This document shows, piece after piece, positions 25,432 to 33,696 of a stretch of 64,000 nucleotides of DNA; the stretch's first letter is position 1, and each line of letters opens with the position of its first letter. The stretch is from NCBI GenBank assembly GCA_013200995.1, contig CP053688.1, positions 434,001 through 498,000 on the forward strand, given 5' to 3'. Both the position numbers and the translations under genes were made by a program. The notes beneath the pieces were generated by a model. That model had not been told where the DNA came from. It worked only from the letters and a program-made list of their open reading frames with translations, and ran no database searches. The stretch is from Arthrobacter citreus (lineage in GTDB: Bacteria > Bacillota > Bacilli > Bacillales > Bacillaceae_G).

Positions 25432-26178
25432 ATGATCTCTTCAGTTCAAAAGATTGCTAGAATTTTAGATTGCTTTACAGAAGAAGAACCAGTGTTGGGA
25501 AATTTGGAAATAGCCGAAAAGTTAAATATGAATGCAAGCTCTGTCCATCATTTAGTACGAACTCTTTGTACTGAAGGGATTCTAATTCAAGATAACAAAA
25601 AAAAGTATCGACTTGGATGGAAGTTACTTGAGTGGAGTAATCACGTTATGCATCAGCAAGATATTTATAGTGAGGCTATTCCATTATTAGAAAATTTACT
25701 AAAAAATTATAATAGTACAGTCCATATCGGAATGTTTGATAAAGGGGACGTAAGATTTGTTTTAAAAGTATCCTCTAAACATTCCATACCAGTTCCGACA
25801 TTTGTAGGTGCTAAACGACCTGCATATTGTACAAGTACCGGAAAAATTCTACTATCATATAATCCAGCATACTTAAAGCCAACGATGGAAAGAGGTTTTA
25901 AAGCTTATACAACAAATACGATTACAAATATTGATTCATTAAAAAAAGAAATGACTGCAATTAAAGAGAATGGTTATAGCATTAGCAATAATGAAAATGA
26001 TCTTGGGTTATTTGGGATTGCAGCTCCAATTCAAACATATACGGGACACACTTTTGCGGCGTTAAATATGGTTGGACCAGTTTCGTATATGATGAGTCAG
26101 GATATTGGTCGTATGATACAGGATGTTGTTAAAACTGCTAAAACAGTCTCAAATCAGCTTGGTTATATTAATGCGTAA
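25432..26178 (+). CDS. IclR family transcriptional regulator of the catabolic operon
   Basis: A 248-residue regulator with a winged helix-turn-helix at residues 1-65 (VLGNLEIAEKLNMNASSVHH) and a ligand-binding IclR domain (VGAKRPAYCTSTGKILLSY is a hallmark). IclR proteins often control aromatic catabolism in response to a substrate or intermediate. It is the second gene of the operon, 57 bases after the monooxygenase, so it probably regulates its own operon. Whether it activates or represses cannot be told. AGGGA precedes ATG 25432. Confidence 0.88.
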   Translation: MISSVQKIARILDCFTEEEPVLGNLEIAEKLNMNASSVHHLVRTLCTEGILIQDNKKKYRLGWKLLEWSNHVMHQQDIYSEAIPLLENLLKNYNSTVHIGMFDKGDVRFVLKVSSKHSIPVPTFVGAKRPAYCTSTGKILLSYNPAYLKPTMERGFKAYTTNTITNIDSLKKEMTAIKENGYSISNNENDLGLFGIAAPIQTYTGHTFAALNMVGPVSYMMSQDIGRMIQDVVKTAKTVSNQLGYINA

Positions 26179-26192
26179 TGATAGCGCTTACT
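26179..26192 (+). promoter_or_regulatory. Second cre-like site, after the iclR gene
   Basis: TGATAGCGCTTACT matches the cre consensus at 13 of 14 positions. It directly follows the iclR stop codon and lies 36 bases before the dioxygenase gene. It could act as a roadblock inside the operon or mark an internal promoter. The shared AGCGCTT core with 23795-23808 also leaves an IclR operator possible. Confidence 0.55.
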
Positions 26193-26228
26193 AAAAATTG
26201 AAAAATAGAATTAATTGGAGGAATAAGG

Positions 26229-26768
26229 ATGAATCTTAAAAGTCGAGTTTTTAATATTTTCAAATTGATTGAGGATAATAAAGAGCTATTAAAACCACCA
26301 GTTAATAATAAAGTTATTTGGGAAGATTCTGAGTATGCTGCAATGATCATTGGAGGACCAAATAAACGTAGAGACTTCCATATTGATCCTGCAGACGAAT
26401 TTTTCTATCAAATTAAAGGTAGTTGTTATGTTGAGTGTATTACACCAGATGGAAAGCGTGAAGTTGTAACAGTTGGTGAAGGTGAAATTTTTATGCTTCC
26501 TTCTTTTGTTCCACATTCACCTCATAGAGTAAAAGATTCATATGGAATTGTTCTTGAACGAAAAAGAGCAGAAGGTGAATTAGAAAGCTTTGTTTGGTTC
26601 TGTGATGAATGTAATGAAGAAATGCATAAAACGACTGTTCAATTAACTGATATTGGAACACAAGTCAAAGAAGCAATTGAACAATTCAATGGCAGCCTTG
26701 AGTTGAGAACATGTAAATGCTGTGGTCATGTCATGAAGGAGGAAGCGGATGAATGGGTATGCGTATAG
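26229..26768 (+). CDS. nbaC: 3-hydroxyanthranilate 3,4-dioxygenase
   Basis: A 179-residue cupin enzyme that opens the ring of 3-hydroxyanthranilate to 2-amino-3-carboxymuconate semialdehyde using Fe(II) and O2. Iron ligands are visible: His51 and Glu57 in DFHIDPADEFFY and His96 in FVPHSPHR. The C-terminal rubredoxin-like metal site of bacterial enzymes is present (Cys125 and Cys128 in CDEC, Cys162 and Cys165 in CKCC). GGAGG precedes ATG 26229. It overlaps the next gene by 16 bases, consistent with coupled translation. Confidence 0.93.
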   Translation: MNLKSRVFNIFKLIEDNKELLKPPVNNKVIWEDSEYAAMIIGGPNKRRDFHIDPADEFFYQIKGSCYVECITPDGKREVVTVGEGEIFMLPSFVPHSPHRVKDSYGIVLERKRAEGELESFVWFCDECNEEMHKTTVQLTDIGTQVKEAIEQFNGSLELRTCKCCGHVMKEEADEWVCV

Positions 26769-27790
26769 ACTTTCATACACATATAATTCCTGAGGACTTA
26801 CCGAATTTTTTTGAAAAATATGGTCATGAAAGATGGCCAATTTTACAACCGACATGTTCTTGTGGTGCCAATATTATGGTCGCTGGGAAAGTATTTAGAG
26901 AAGTAACTGATCAAGTATGGAGTCCTGAAAAGAGAATTGAGGACATGAATAATGAAGGTGTCACAATGCAAGTGTTGTCACCAATTCCAATTACATTTTC
27001 GTATTGGGCACCAGCTCAAGTCGCATTGGAAATGGCGCAAATTCAAAATGATTTTATAGCGAATACTGTTAAAAATAATCCATCAAAATTTATTGGATTA
27101 GGGACAGTACCGATGCAGAATGCTGAAATCGCAATTCAAGAAATGGATCGCTGTATTCATACACTTGGATTAAGCGGATTAGAAATTGGTACGAATGTAA
27201 ATGGCATAAATTTAGACAGTGATGAATTTAGTCCATTTTTTGAAATGGCTGAAAAATGGAATGTACCATTGTTTATTCATCCATGGGAAACATTAGCGAA
27301 AGACCGTACTCCAGATCATAATTTTATGTACACGGTCGGAATGCCGAGCGAAACAGCTTTAGCGGCTGCTAGCTTAACATTTGGTGGAGTCATTGAAAAA
27401 TATCCAAAATTAAAGATTTGCTTTGCCCATGGTGGAGGTTCATTCCCATTTATTCTACCTAGGCTAGATCAAGGCTGGAAAGTATGGCCACACTTGAGGA
27501 AAACAGCCTATCCACCAAGTCATTACGTAACTAATTTCTATTTTGATTCGCTTCACTATGATCCTATTAATATTCAATTTTTAATTAACCGTTTCGGTTA
27601 TGACAAAATTGTGATGGGTTCAGATTATCCTTTCCTATTAAGAGAAACGCCACCTGGAAGGGTGATTAATCAAATGGATCTTAATAAAGAAATGAAAGAT
27701 GCTATTTTAGGAAAAAATGCTCTGAAATTTTTAAATATAAAGGAGGCGGATTTACTTCATGGAAAACAAAGTATTGACTCCAGAAGATAG
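26753..27790 (+). CDS. nbaD: 2-amino-3-carboxymuconate-6-semialdehyde decarboxylase (ACMSD)
   Basis: A 345-residue zinc amidohydrolase-fold decarboxylase. It converts ACMS to 2-aminomuconate 6-semialdehyde and so diverts it from spontaneous quinolinate formation. Metal and catalytic residues match ACMSD positions closely: His8 and His10 (FHTHI), His176 (FIHPWE), His226 (AHGGG) and Asp291 (GSDYPF). AAGGAGG lies 10 bases before ATG 26753, which is therefore preferred to ATG 26759. It overlaps the dioxygenase gene upstream and the RidA-type gene downstream. Confidence 0.92.
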   Translation: MGMRIDFHTHIIPEDLPNFFEKYGHERWPILQPTCSCGANIMVAGKVFREVTDQVWSPEKRIEDMNNEGVTMQVLSPIPITFSYWAPAQVALEMAQIQNDFIANTVKNNPSKFIGLGTVPMQNAEIAIQEMDRCIHTLGLSGLEIGTNVNGINLDSDEFSPFFEMAEKWNVPLFIHPWETLAKDRTPDHNFMYTVGMPSETALAAASLTFGGVIEKYPKLKICFAHGGGSFPFILPRLDQGWKVWPHLRKTAYPPSHYVTNFYFDSLHYDPINIQFLINRFGYDKIVMGSDYPFLLRETPPGRVINQMDLNKEMKDAILGKNALKFLNIKEADLLHGKQSIDSRR

Positions 27791-28220
27791 ATTAATAAGT
27801 TTAGGCTATACAATTAAACCGATTAGACCTGCATCAGGAAACTATGTTAAGTCTGTACGTACTGGTAATCTACTATTTACATCGGGTCAAGGAGTAGACG
27901 AATATCGTGGCAAACTTGGTCGTGAATTAACGCTCGAGGAAGGATACGCAGCTTCTCGAGAGTCAATGTTAAATTTAATTAGTGTATTAAAGTACGAATT
28001 AGGTGACCTTTCAAAAGTAAAGCGAATTGTAAAAATTTTAGGCTTCGTAAATAGTACAGAAGATTTCTATGATCATCCTAAGGTGATGAATGGGGCTTCT
28101 GATCTTTTAGTAGAAGTATTTGGTGAAAGAGGAAAACATGCTAGATCAGCTGTTGGGATGGCTCAGCTTCCGCATAATACAGCGATCGAAATTGAAATGG
28201 TTGTAGAAATAGAGGATTAA
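27759..28220 (+). CDS. RidA-family 2-aminomuconate deaminase
   Basis: A 153-residue member of the RidA/YjgF superfamily, longer at the N terminus than the usual 128 residues of RidA, as in dedicated 2-aminomuconate deaminases. It should hydrolyse 2-aminomuconate to 4-oxalocrotonate and ammonia. Family segments: TGNLLFTSGQG, KRIVKILGFVNS and a late HARSAVGMAQLPHNTAIEIEM, whose Arg is conserved in RidA. Its place among ACMSD and the semialdehyde dehydrogenase supports this role. AAGGAGG lies upstream inside the acmsd gene, and the overlap is 32 bases. Confidence 0.87.
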   Translation: MENKVLTPEDRLISLGYTIKPIRPASGNYVKSVRTGNLLFTSGQGVDEYRGKLGRELTLEEGYAASRESMLNLISVLKYELGDLSKVKRIVKILGFVNSTEDFYDHPKVMNGASDLLVEVFGERGKHARSAVGMAQLPHNTAIEIEMVVEIED

Positions 28221-28228
28221 AAAAATTT

Positions 28229-28246
28229 GGTGGCACTCGTGTCACC
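28229..28246 (+). other. Hairpin inside the catabolic operon
   Basis: GGTGGCACTCGTGTCACC can fold into a short stem and is followed by TTTTATTCTATT. It lies between the deaminase and dehydrogenase genes and could reduce downstream transcription or protect a processed mRNA end. Confidence 0.4.
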
Positions 28247-28277
28247 TTTTATTCTATTAGAATGGTAGGTGCCTATT

Positions 28278-29750
28278 ATGCAAGTTACTGAGAAAAAAAA
28301 TAAAACATTACCGATTGATTGTAAGCACTTTATTGATGGACAATCTATTCCTTCATATAATCAAAAAACATTTTTAAATATAAATCCTGCAACCGAAGAA
28401 GTTTTAGGTTCTGTTTCTGAAGGTGGAGAGCTAGAAATTGATTTAGCTGTAAAAGCAGCAAAACGAGCGCTAAAAGGTGAATGGAAGCAATTTACTAGCA
28501 ATCAAAGAGCGGCAGTTTTAAGAAAAATTGGTGATGGAATATTAGCACGAAAAGAAGAGCTAGCAGCTTTAGAGGCAATGGATACTGGAAAGCCATACGA
28601 TCTTGCTTTAGAAGTTGATATTACTAGATCTGCTCATAATTTCTACTTTTTCGCTGACTATATTACAACATTAAGCTCTGAATCTCACATCCAAGATCAA
28701 ACAGCCCTGCATTATACATATCGTAGACCAGTTGGAGTAGTCGGGATGATTAACCCATGGAATCTACCGTTATTACTACTAACTTGGAAGCTAGCTCCGT
28801 GTTTAGCAGCAGGAAATACAGCAGTTATGAAACCAGCAGAATGGACACCGATGACAGCAACTGTTTTAGCTGAAATTTGTAAAGATGCAGGTGTACCGGA
28901 TGGAGTAGTAAATGTTGTACACGGATTTGGGGCAAATGCTGCAGGCGCTGCTTTAACAGAGCATAGCGATGTTGATGCAATTACATTTACTGGTGAAACA
29001 AAAACAGGTACAGCAATTATGAAGGCCGCAGCTCCAACATTAAAAAAATTATCGTTTGAGCTTGGCGGTAAAAATCCAAACATTATCTTTGCAGATTCTG
29101 ATTTAGATGAAGTAATTGAAACAACTTTAAAATCATCGTTTATGAATCAAGGAGAGGTTTGTTTATGTGGATCTCGAATTTATGTACAGAGATCAATCTT
29201 TGATGAGTTTATTAATAAATTTGTAGCGAAAACAAACGAATTAAAAATTGGTGATCCGTTTGAAGAAGGTACAAAAGTCGGTGCGGTTATTAGTAAAGAA
29301 CATTACGAAAAAGTATTATCTTATATCGAGATTGCCAAAGAAGAAGGTGGCAAGATTTTAACTGGAGGAAGTAGACCAGCATCAATCGAAAAAGGATGCT
29401 TTATCTCACCTACAATTATTACTGGTTTAAGTCGTGATTCTAGATGTGTTAGAGAAGAGATATTCGGGCCAGTAGTAACAGTTATGCCGTTTGATACGGA
29501 AGATGAAGTAATTGAATGGGCAAATGATACTCACTATGGTTTAGGCGCAACAATTTGGACAAATGATTTGCGCAGAGCTCATCGTGTTGCACATCAAATT
29601 GAAGCCGGAATTATTTGGGTAAACACTTGGTACTTAAGAGATCTACGTACACCTTTTGGAGGGATGAAACAAAGTGGTTTAGGTCGTGAAGGTGGAGTTC
29701 ATAGCTTCGAGTTTTATAGTGAATTATCGAATATCACGATTAAATTATAA
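28278..29750 (+). CDS. 2-aminomuconic 6-semialdehyde dehydrogenase (ALDH family)
   Basis: A 490-residue NAD-dependent aldehyde dehydrogenase, full length. Visible elements: NPWNLP, the FTGETKTG cofactor loop, the general base Glu in FELGGKN near residue 261, the catalytic Cys in QGEVCLCGSR near 295, and EIFGPVV. Position after ACMSD and the deaminase assigns it to oxidation of 2-aminomuconic 6-semialdehyde to 2-aminomuconate. ATG 28278 with GGTAGGTG 6 bases upstream is preferred to GTG 28269. It is 57 bases after the deaminase gene, the longest gap in the operon's lower half, with a hairpin between. Confidence 0.9.
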   Translation: MQVTEKKNKTLPIDCKHFIDGQSIPSYNQKTFLNINPATEEVLGSVSEGGELEIDLAVKAAKRALKGEWKQFTSNQRAAVLRKIGDGILARKEELAALEAMDTGKPYDLALEVDITRSAHNFYFFADYITTLSSESHIQDQTALHYTYRRPVGVVGMINPWNLPLLLLTWKLAPCLAAGNTAVMKPAEWTPMTATVLAEICKDAGVPDGVVNVVHGFGANAAGAALTEHSDVDAITFTGETKTGTAIMKAAAPTLKKLSFELGGKNPNIIFADSDLDEVIETTLKSSFMNQGEVCLCGSRIYVQRSIFDEFINKFVAKTNELKIGDPFEEGTKVGAVISKEHYEKVLSYIEIAKEEGGKILTGGSRPASIEKGCFISPTIITGLSRDSRCVREEIFGPVVTVMPFDTEDEVIEWANDTHYGLGATIWTNDLRRAHRVAHQIEAGIIWVNTWYLRDLRTPFGGMKQSGLGREGGVHSFEFYSELSNITIKL

Positions 29751-29771
29751 AAATCCAAAGGGGTGAAGACC

Positions 29772-30554
29772 GTGAAAATTACTAGTGTAGACGAGCTAAC
29801 GATTCTGCTACAAGAAGCAGAAGAGACTGGAGTTAGTATAAAAGCTTTAACTGAGATTTATCCTGGATTAACAGAGAGAGAAGCCTATCAAATTCAATTA
29901 ACAAATATTGAAGAAAAATTGAAAAAAGGCCAGAAAATTATTGGCAAAAAAATAGGATTAACATCGATTGCTATGCAAGAGCTATTAGGGGTAGATGAAC
30001 CAGATTACGGTCACTTATTAACAGATATGAATATCCCTAATTTGGGTGAAGTTCAAGTTGGAAATATGATTTTACCAAAAGTAGAAGCTGAGATTGCATT
30101 TGTTTTAAAAAAGGATTTAATCGGTCCAAATATTACGTTTGAGGACGTAGTTGATGCAACGGATTATATTGTGCCTGCTATAGAGGTAGTTGATAGTAGA
30201 ATTGAAAATTGGAAAATCCGCTTAGAGGATACAGTCGCTGATAACGCTTCTTCCTGTTTATTTGTTCTTGGAAATGAGCGTTTCGATGTAAAGGAAATCG
30301 ATTTACCGAATGTCACGATGGATCTATATTGTAACGATGAACTGATGAATTCTGGTAAGGGAGAAGCAGTGCTAGGCAACCCAATTCATTGTGTAGCATG
30401 GTTAGCGAATAAACTAAGCGAGTTTAGGATTTCGCTAAACGCTGGTGAAATTATTTTATCTGGAGCTTTATCAGCTGCAATAAATGCAAATGCTGGTGAC
30501 AAATTTACTGCAAAGTTTCCTTTACTAGGTGATGTATCGATTTCATTTAAATAA
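29772..30554 (+). CDS. 2-oxopent-4-enoate hydratase (MhpD/DmpE type)
   Basis: A 260-residue Mg-dependent hydratase of the fumarylacetoacetase-like fold. It should hydrate 2-oxopent-4-enoate to 4-hydroxy-2-oxovalerate. The family metal region is LPKVEAEIAFVLKKDL, followed by PAIEVVDSRI and DNASS. The neighbours acetaldehyde dehydrogenase, aldolase, decarboxylase and tautomerase follow in the dmpEFGHI order, which places this paralogue at the hydratase position. The start is GTG 29772, with AAAGGGGTGA 5 bases upstream, rather than GTG 29763. Confidence 0.82.
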   Translation: MKITSVDELTILLQEAEETGVSIKALTEIYPGLTEREAYQIQLTNIEEKLKKGQKIIGKKIGLTSIAMQELLGVDEPDYGHLLTDMNIPNLGEVQVGNMILPKVEAEIAFVLKKDLIGPNITFEDVVDATDYIVPAIEVVDSRIENWKIRLEDTVADNASSCLFVLGNERFDVKEIDLPNVTMDLYCNDELMNSGKGEAVLGNPIHCVAWLANKLSEFRISLNAGEIILSGALSAAINANAGDKFTAKFPLLGDVSISFK

Positions 30555-30567
30555 ATGAGGTGAATTT

Positions 30568-31449
30568 ATGAATAAGTTAAAGGTTGGAATCATTGGTTCG
30601 GGTAATATTGGTACAGATTTAATGATGAAATTACAAAATAATCCATTCCTTGAGTTAACGGTGATGATTGGAATTGATCCAGAATCTGATGGATTAAATC
30701 GTGCAAAGGAAATGGGAATTGAAGTAATTGATAATGGTATACAAGGTTTTGTTGAAAGAAAAGAAATGGCTGATTTATTGTTTGATGCGACATCTGCTAA
30801 AGCACATTTTCATCATGCAAAAGTATTAGGTGAATTAAAGAAACGTGTCATCGATTTAACGCCTGCTGCAATTGGACCATTTGTTGTACCGCCAGTCAAT
30901 TTAGGTTCACATATAGTAGAAGGCAATGTCAATTTAATAACTTGTGGTGGGCAAGCAACGATCCCAGTTGTGCATTCGATTAGTCAAATTGCAGAGGTTG
31001 AATACGCAGAAATCGTTGCAACGATCAGCAGCAAAAGTGCCGGACCTGGAACACGTGCAAATATCGATGAGTTTACTGTAACAACAGCTAAAGGCCTTGA
31101 AGAGATTGGTGGAGCTAAAAAAGGAAAAGCGATTATTATTTTAAATCCAGCAGAGCCACCAATTATGATGAGAGATACAGTTTATTGCAAGGTAACAAAT
31201 GAAGATTTTAACCATGAAAGCATGATTAATTCAGTAAAACAAATGGTTAAAAAAGTTCAAGAATATGTACCTGGATACCGATTAAGAATGGACCCGATTA
31301 TAGATGGTTACACTGTAACAGTTTATTTAGAAGTTCAAGGTTCGGGTGACTACTTACCTAGCTATGCAGGGAACTTGGATATTATGACTGCATCAGCAGT
31401 AAGAGTAGCAGAAGAGATTGCGCAATATGAAGTTGTAAAAACTGTTTAA
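30568..31449 (+). CDS. Acetaldehyde dehydrogenase (acetylating), MhpF/DmpF type
   Basis: A 293-residue enzyme that turns acetaldehyde, NAD+ and CoA into acetyl-CoA. It has an N-terminal Rossmann motif [11 protein letters not shown] and the catalytic Cys126 in [11 protein letters not shown]. It normally forms a complex with the aldolase encoded next, channelling acetaldehyde between active sites. The gap to the hydratase gene is 13 bases and to the aldolase gene 30 bases. The length is about 10-20 residues below DmpF, within the family's range. Confidence 0.93.
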   Translation: MNKLKVGIIGSGNIGTDLMMKLQNNPFLELTVMIGIDPESDGLNRAKEMGIEVIDNGIQGFVERKEMADLLFDATSAKAHFHHAKVLGELKKRVIDLTPAAIGPFVVPPVNLGSHIVEGNVNLITCGGQATIPVVHSISQIAEVEYAEIVATISSKSAGPGTRANIDEFTVTTAKGLEEIGGAKKGKAIIILNPAEPPIMMRDTVYCKVTNEDFNHESMINSVKQMVKKVQEYVPGYRLRMDPIIDGYTVTVYLEVQGSGDYLPSYAGNLDIMTASAVRVAEEIAQYEVVKTV

Positions 31450-31479
31450 ACAAAGTATGAAAGAAAGTGAGGGAGTGCA

Positions 31480-32499
31480 ATGTTTGGAAAAGAGATCATT
31501 GTAACTGAAGTAGCACTTAGAGATGGAAGCCATGCAATTGCCCATTCGTATACTGTAGACCAAGTAGTAAGAATAGCAAAGGCTCTGGATGATGCAAAAA
31601 TGCCTTTTATTGAAGTATCACATGGAGACGGTTTAGGTGGTTCTTCATTACAATATGGTTTATCGACAACAAATGAATTTGAATTGATCGAAGCAGCGGT
31701 AAATGCATGTAATCATTCAAAGATTGCTGTTTTACTATTACCTGGTATTGGAACAGTAAAAGAATTGAAAACAGCAGCAGGTATAGGAGCAAAAATGGCT
31801 CGTATAGCTACACATGTAACTGAAGCAGATGTTTCGAAACAACATATTTCAATGTCAAAAGAGCTTGGATTAGAAACTGTAGGATTTTTAATGATGTCTC
31901 ATATGGCATCAGTAGAGAAATTAGTAGAGCAAGCAAAATTGATGGAAAGCTACGGTGCGGATGTTGTATATATGGTCGACTCTGCAGGTGCATTTCTTCC
32001 ACATGAAGTAAAAGAGCGTATTGCTGCTTTACGCGGGTCACTTGATATTGAAGTTGGATTCCATGCTCATAATAATCTTTCTCTAGCGATGGCAAATACA
32101 TTAGTAGCGATTGAAGAAGGAGCAACTAGAATTGACGGTAGCGTTCGTTGCTTAGGGGCTGGAGCAGGAAATACTCAAACTGAAGTATTAATTGGTGTAT
32201 TAGAGCGCTTAGGAATCAAGACAGGAATTGATTTCTATAAAATGATGGACTTAGCAGAAGACATTGTGGCACCAATTTTACAAACACCACAAGAGGTTAC
32301 AAAGGGAAGCCTGATTTTAGGATATGCAGGTGTGTATTCAAGCTTCCTATTACATGCAAATCGAGCAGCAAAAAAGTGGAATGTTGATGCAAGAGATATC
32401 TTAATTGAATTAGGAAAACAAAAAGTAGTTGGTGGGCAAGAAGACATGATTCAAGAAGTAGCATGCATGCTAGCAAATAAAAAATTGTCTGTTTTTTGA
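31480..32499 (+). CDS. 4-hydroxy-2-oxovalerate aldolase, MhpE/DmpG type
   Basis: A 339-residue metal-dependent class II aldolase of the HMGL/DRE-TIM fold. It cleaves 4-hydroxy-2-oxovalerate to pyruvate and acetaldehyde. Motifs: VALRDGSHAI (start of the DRE-TIM barrel), SHGDGLGGSS and the metal-binding VGFHAHNNLSLA. The communication domain at the C terminus (about residues 265-339) is complete. It is paired with the acylating dehydrogenase immediately upstream. Confidence 0.93.
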   Translation: MFGKEIIVTEVALRDGSHAIAHSYTVDQVVRIAKALDDAKMPFIEVSHGDGLGGSSLQYGLSTTNEFELIEAAVNACNHSKIAVLLLPGIGTVKELKTAAGIGAKMARIATHVTEADVSKQHISMSKELGLETVGFLMMSHMASVEKLVEQAKLMESYGADVVYMVDSAGAFLPHEVKERIAALRGSLDIEVGFHAHNNLSLAMANTLVAIEEGATRIDGSVRCLGAGAGNTQTEVLIGVLERLGIKTGIDFYKMMDLAEDIVAPILQTPQEVTKGSLILGYAGVYSSFLLHANRAAKKWNVDARDILIELGKQKVVGGQEDMIQEVACMLANKKLSVF

Positions 32500-32514
32500 G
32501 AGGAGTTTAATCAA

Positions 32515-33285
32515 ATGATTACTGAAATCGCGAAAAATATATATATGCACCAAAAAAATGGGTTAGAAATGGATAAAATTACGATTGAACATCCAGAGTT
32601 AAACGTAAATAATGCTTATGAGATTCAAAAATTAAGTATTGATTATGCGATTGAAAATGGTGATCCATTAATTGGTTGGAAAATGGGTCTAACAAGTATT
32701 GCCAAACAAAAATCAGTTAATGTTGATGAGCCAATCTATGGCCGCTTAACGAAATCAATGGAATTAGAAGAAAATGAATTAAAGATGGAAGGATCAATCC
32801 ATCCAAGGGTTGAGCCAGAAATTGCATTTATGATTAACAAGCCATTATTTGGATCAGATGTAACAGCTAAAGATGTATGGGAAGCAACTGAGTATATCGT
32901 ACCTGCATTAGAGGTAATCGATAGTCGTTATAAAAACTTCTCATTTACACTTACAGATGTAGTAGCAGATAATGCATCTTCATCAAAATTTATCATTGGA
33001 AAACAACAATATTCACCTACATATACTTCGTGGGATCAAATTAATGTTGAATTATATAAAAATGGCGAAAAAGTACAAAGTGGTGTAAGCTCCGATGTAC
33101 TAGATCATCCTGTTGAATCTGTCGTAAAGTTAGTACAGATGTTGAGTAAAAACGGTGAACAAATCGAGCCAGGGATGATTATTTTAACTGGTGGTATTAC
33201 AGAAGCAATTCATGTTGGCGATGGTGATATCGTAGAAGCTCGTTTTGAAGGAATCGATACAATGTCACTTCAAGTAACGAGGTAA
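32515..33285 (+). CDS. 4-oxalocrotonate decarboxylase (DmpH type)
   Basis: A 256-residue paralogue of the hydratase at 29772, with the same fold and motifs (IHPRVEPEIAFMINKPL, PALEVIDSRY, VADNASSSKF). It should decarboxylate 2-oxo-3-hexenedioate to 2-oxopent-4-enoate. The assignment to decarboxylase rather than hydratase rests on the HPRVEPEIAF form of the metal motif and on its position next to the tautomerase gene, as in dmpHI. The decarboxylase and hydratase usually act as a complex. AGGAG precedes ATG 32515. Confidence 0.85.
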   Translation: MITEIAKNIYMHQKNGLEMDKITIEHPELNVNNAYEIQKLSIDYAIENGDPLIGWKMGLTSIAKQKSVNVDEPIYGRLTKSMELEENELKMEGSIHPRVEPEIAFMINKPLFGSDVTAKDVWEATEYIVPALEVIDSRYKNFSFTLTDVVADNASSSKFIIGKQQYSPTYTSWDQINVELYKNGEKVQSGVSSDVLDHPVESVVKLVQMLSKNGEQIEPGMIILTGGITEAIHVGDGDIVEARFEGIDTMSLQVTR

Positions 33286-33291
33286 TATTTT

Positions 33292-33477
33292 ATGCCAATC
33301 ATTCAAATTCAATTGCTTGAAGGTAGAAGTACAGAGATGAAAAAGCAATTAATGAGAGAAATTAATGAAGTAGTTTGTCGTACACTAGACGTTCAGCCAC
33401 CACAAGTAAGGATCTTAATTAACGAATTCCAAAAAGAAAATTGGTCTGTCGGTGGGGTTGCGAAAGACGAAAAGTAA
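33292..33477 (+). CDS. 4-oxalocrotonate tautomerase (DmpI type)
   Basis: A 61-residue tautomerase whose catalytic Pro follows the initiator Met (MPIIQIQLLEGRS). Arg11 in EGRS and Arg in QVRILI are the conserved substrate-binding positions. It interconverts the enol and keto forms of 4-oxalocrotonate for the decarboxylase. It is the last gene of the operon, 6 bases after the decarboxylase gene, with GAGGTAA overlapping that gene's stop. Confidence 0.92.
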   Translation: MPIIQIQLLEGRSTEMKKQLMREINEVVCRTLDVQPPQVRILINEFQKENWSVGGVAKDEK

Positions 33478-33525
33478 TAGCAGCTTCAATTAGTATGAGA
33501 GAGAAAATAGAACAAAATGTGAACT

Positions 33526-33650
33526 ATATTGATAAAGTTGTGAACTTCGTTGATATATGTCCAATGTTCGTTGATATATGACTGAATCCCGTTGATAAAT
33601 CACTAAAACTCGTTGATAAATGGTCAATGTTCGTCGATTTATCACCAAAT
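33526..33650. repeat. Degenerate 21-bp tandem array B (core GTTGATAAA)
   Basis: Six cores related to GTTGATAAA/GTTGATATA start at 33528, 33549, 33570, 33591, 33612 and 33633, each exactly 21 bases after the last. Spacer bases vary. It lies between the catabolic operon and its terminator, so it is probably transcribed. Confidence 0.82.
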
Positions 33651-33655
33651 CACAC

Positions 33656-33694
33656 AAAAAACCCGCAAGTAATGTAATTTACTTGCGGGTTTTC
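33656..33694. terminator. Bidirectional terminator after the catabolic operon
   Basis: AAAAACCCGCAAGTAA pairs with TTACTTGCGGGTTTT. It lies between the operon and the converging MFS gene. Confidence 0.9.
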
Positions 33695-33696
33695 GT

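Noticed and set aside
26229..27790. NAD biosynthesis via quinolinate
   Set aside because: 3-hydroxyanthranilate dioxygenase can feed NAD synthesis, but here it is followed by ACMSD and the full degradation pathway, which remove the quinolinate precursor. No kynurenine pathway gene is present.
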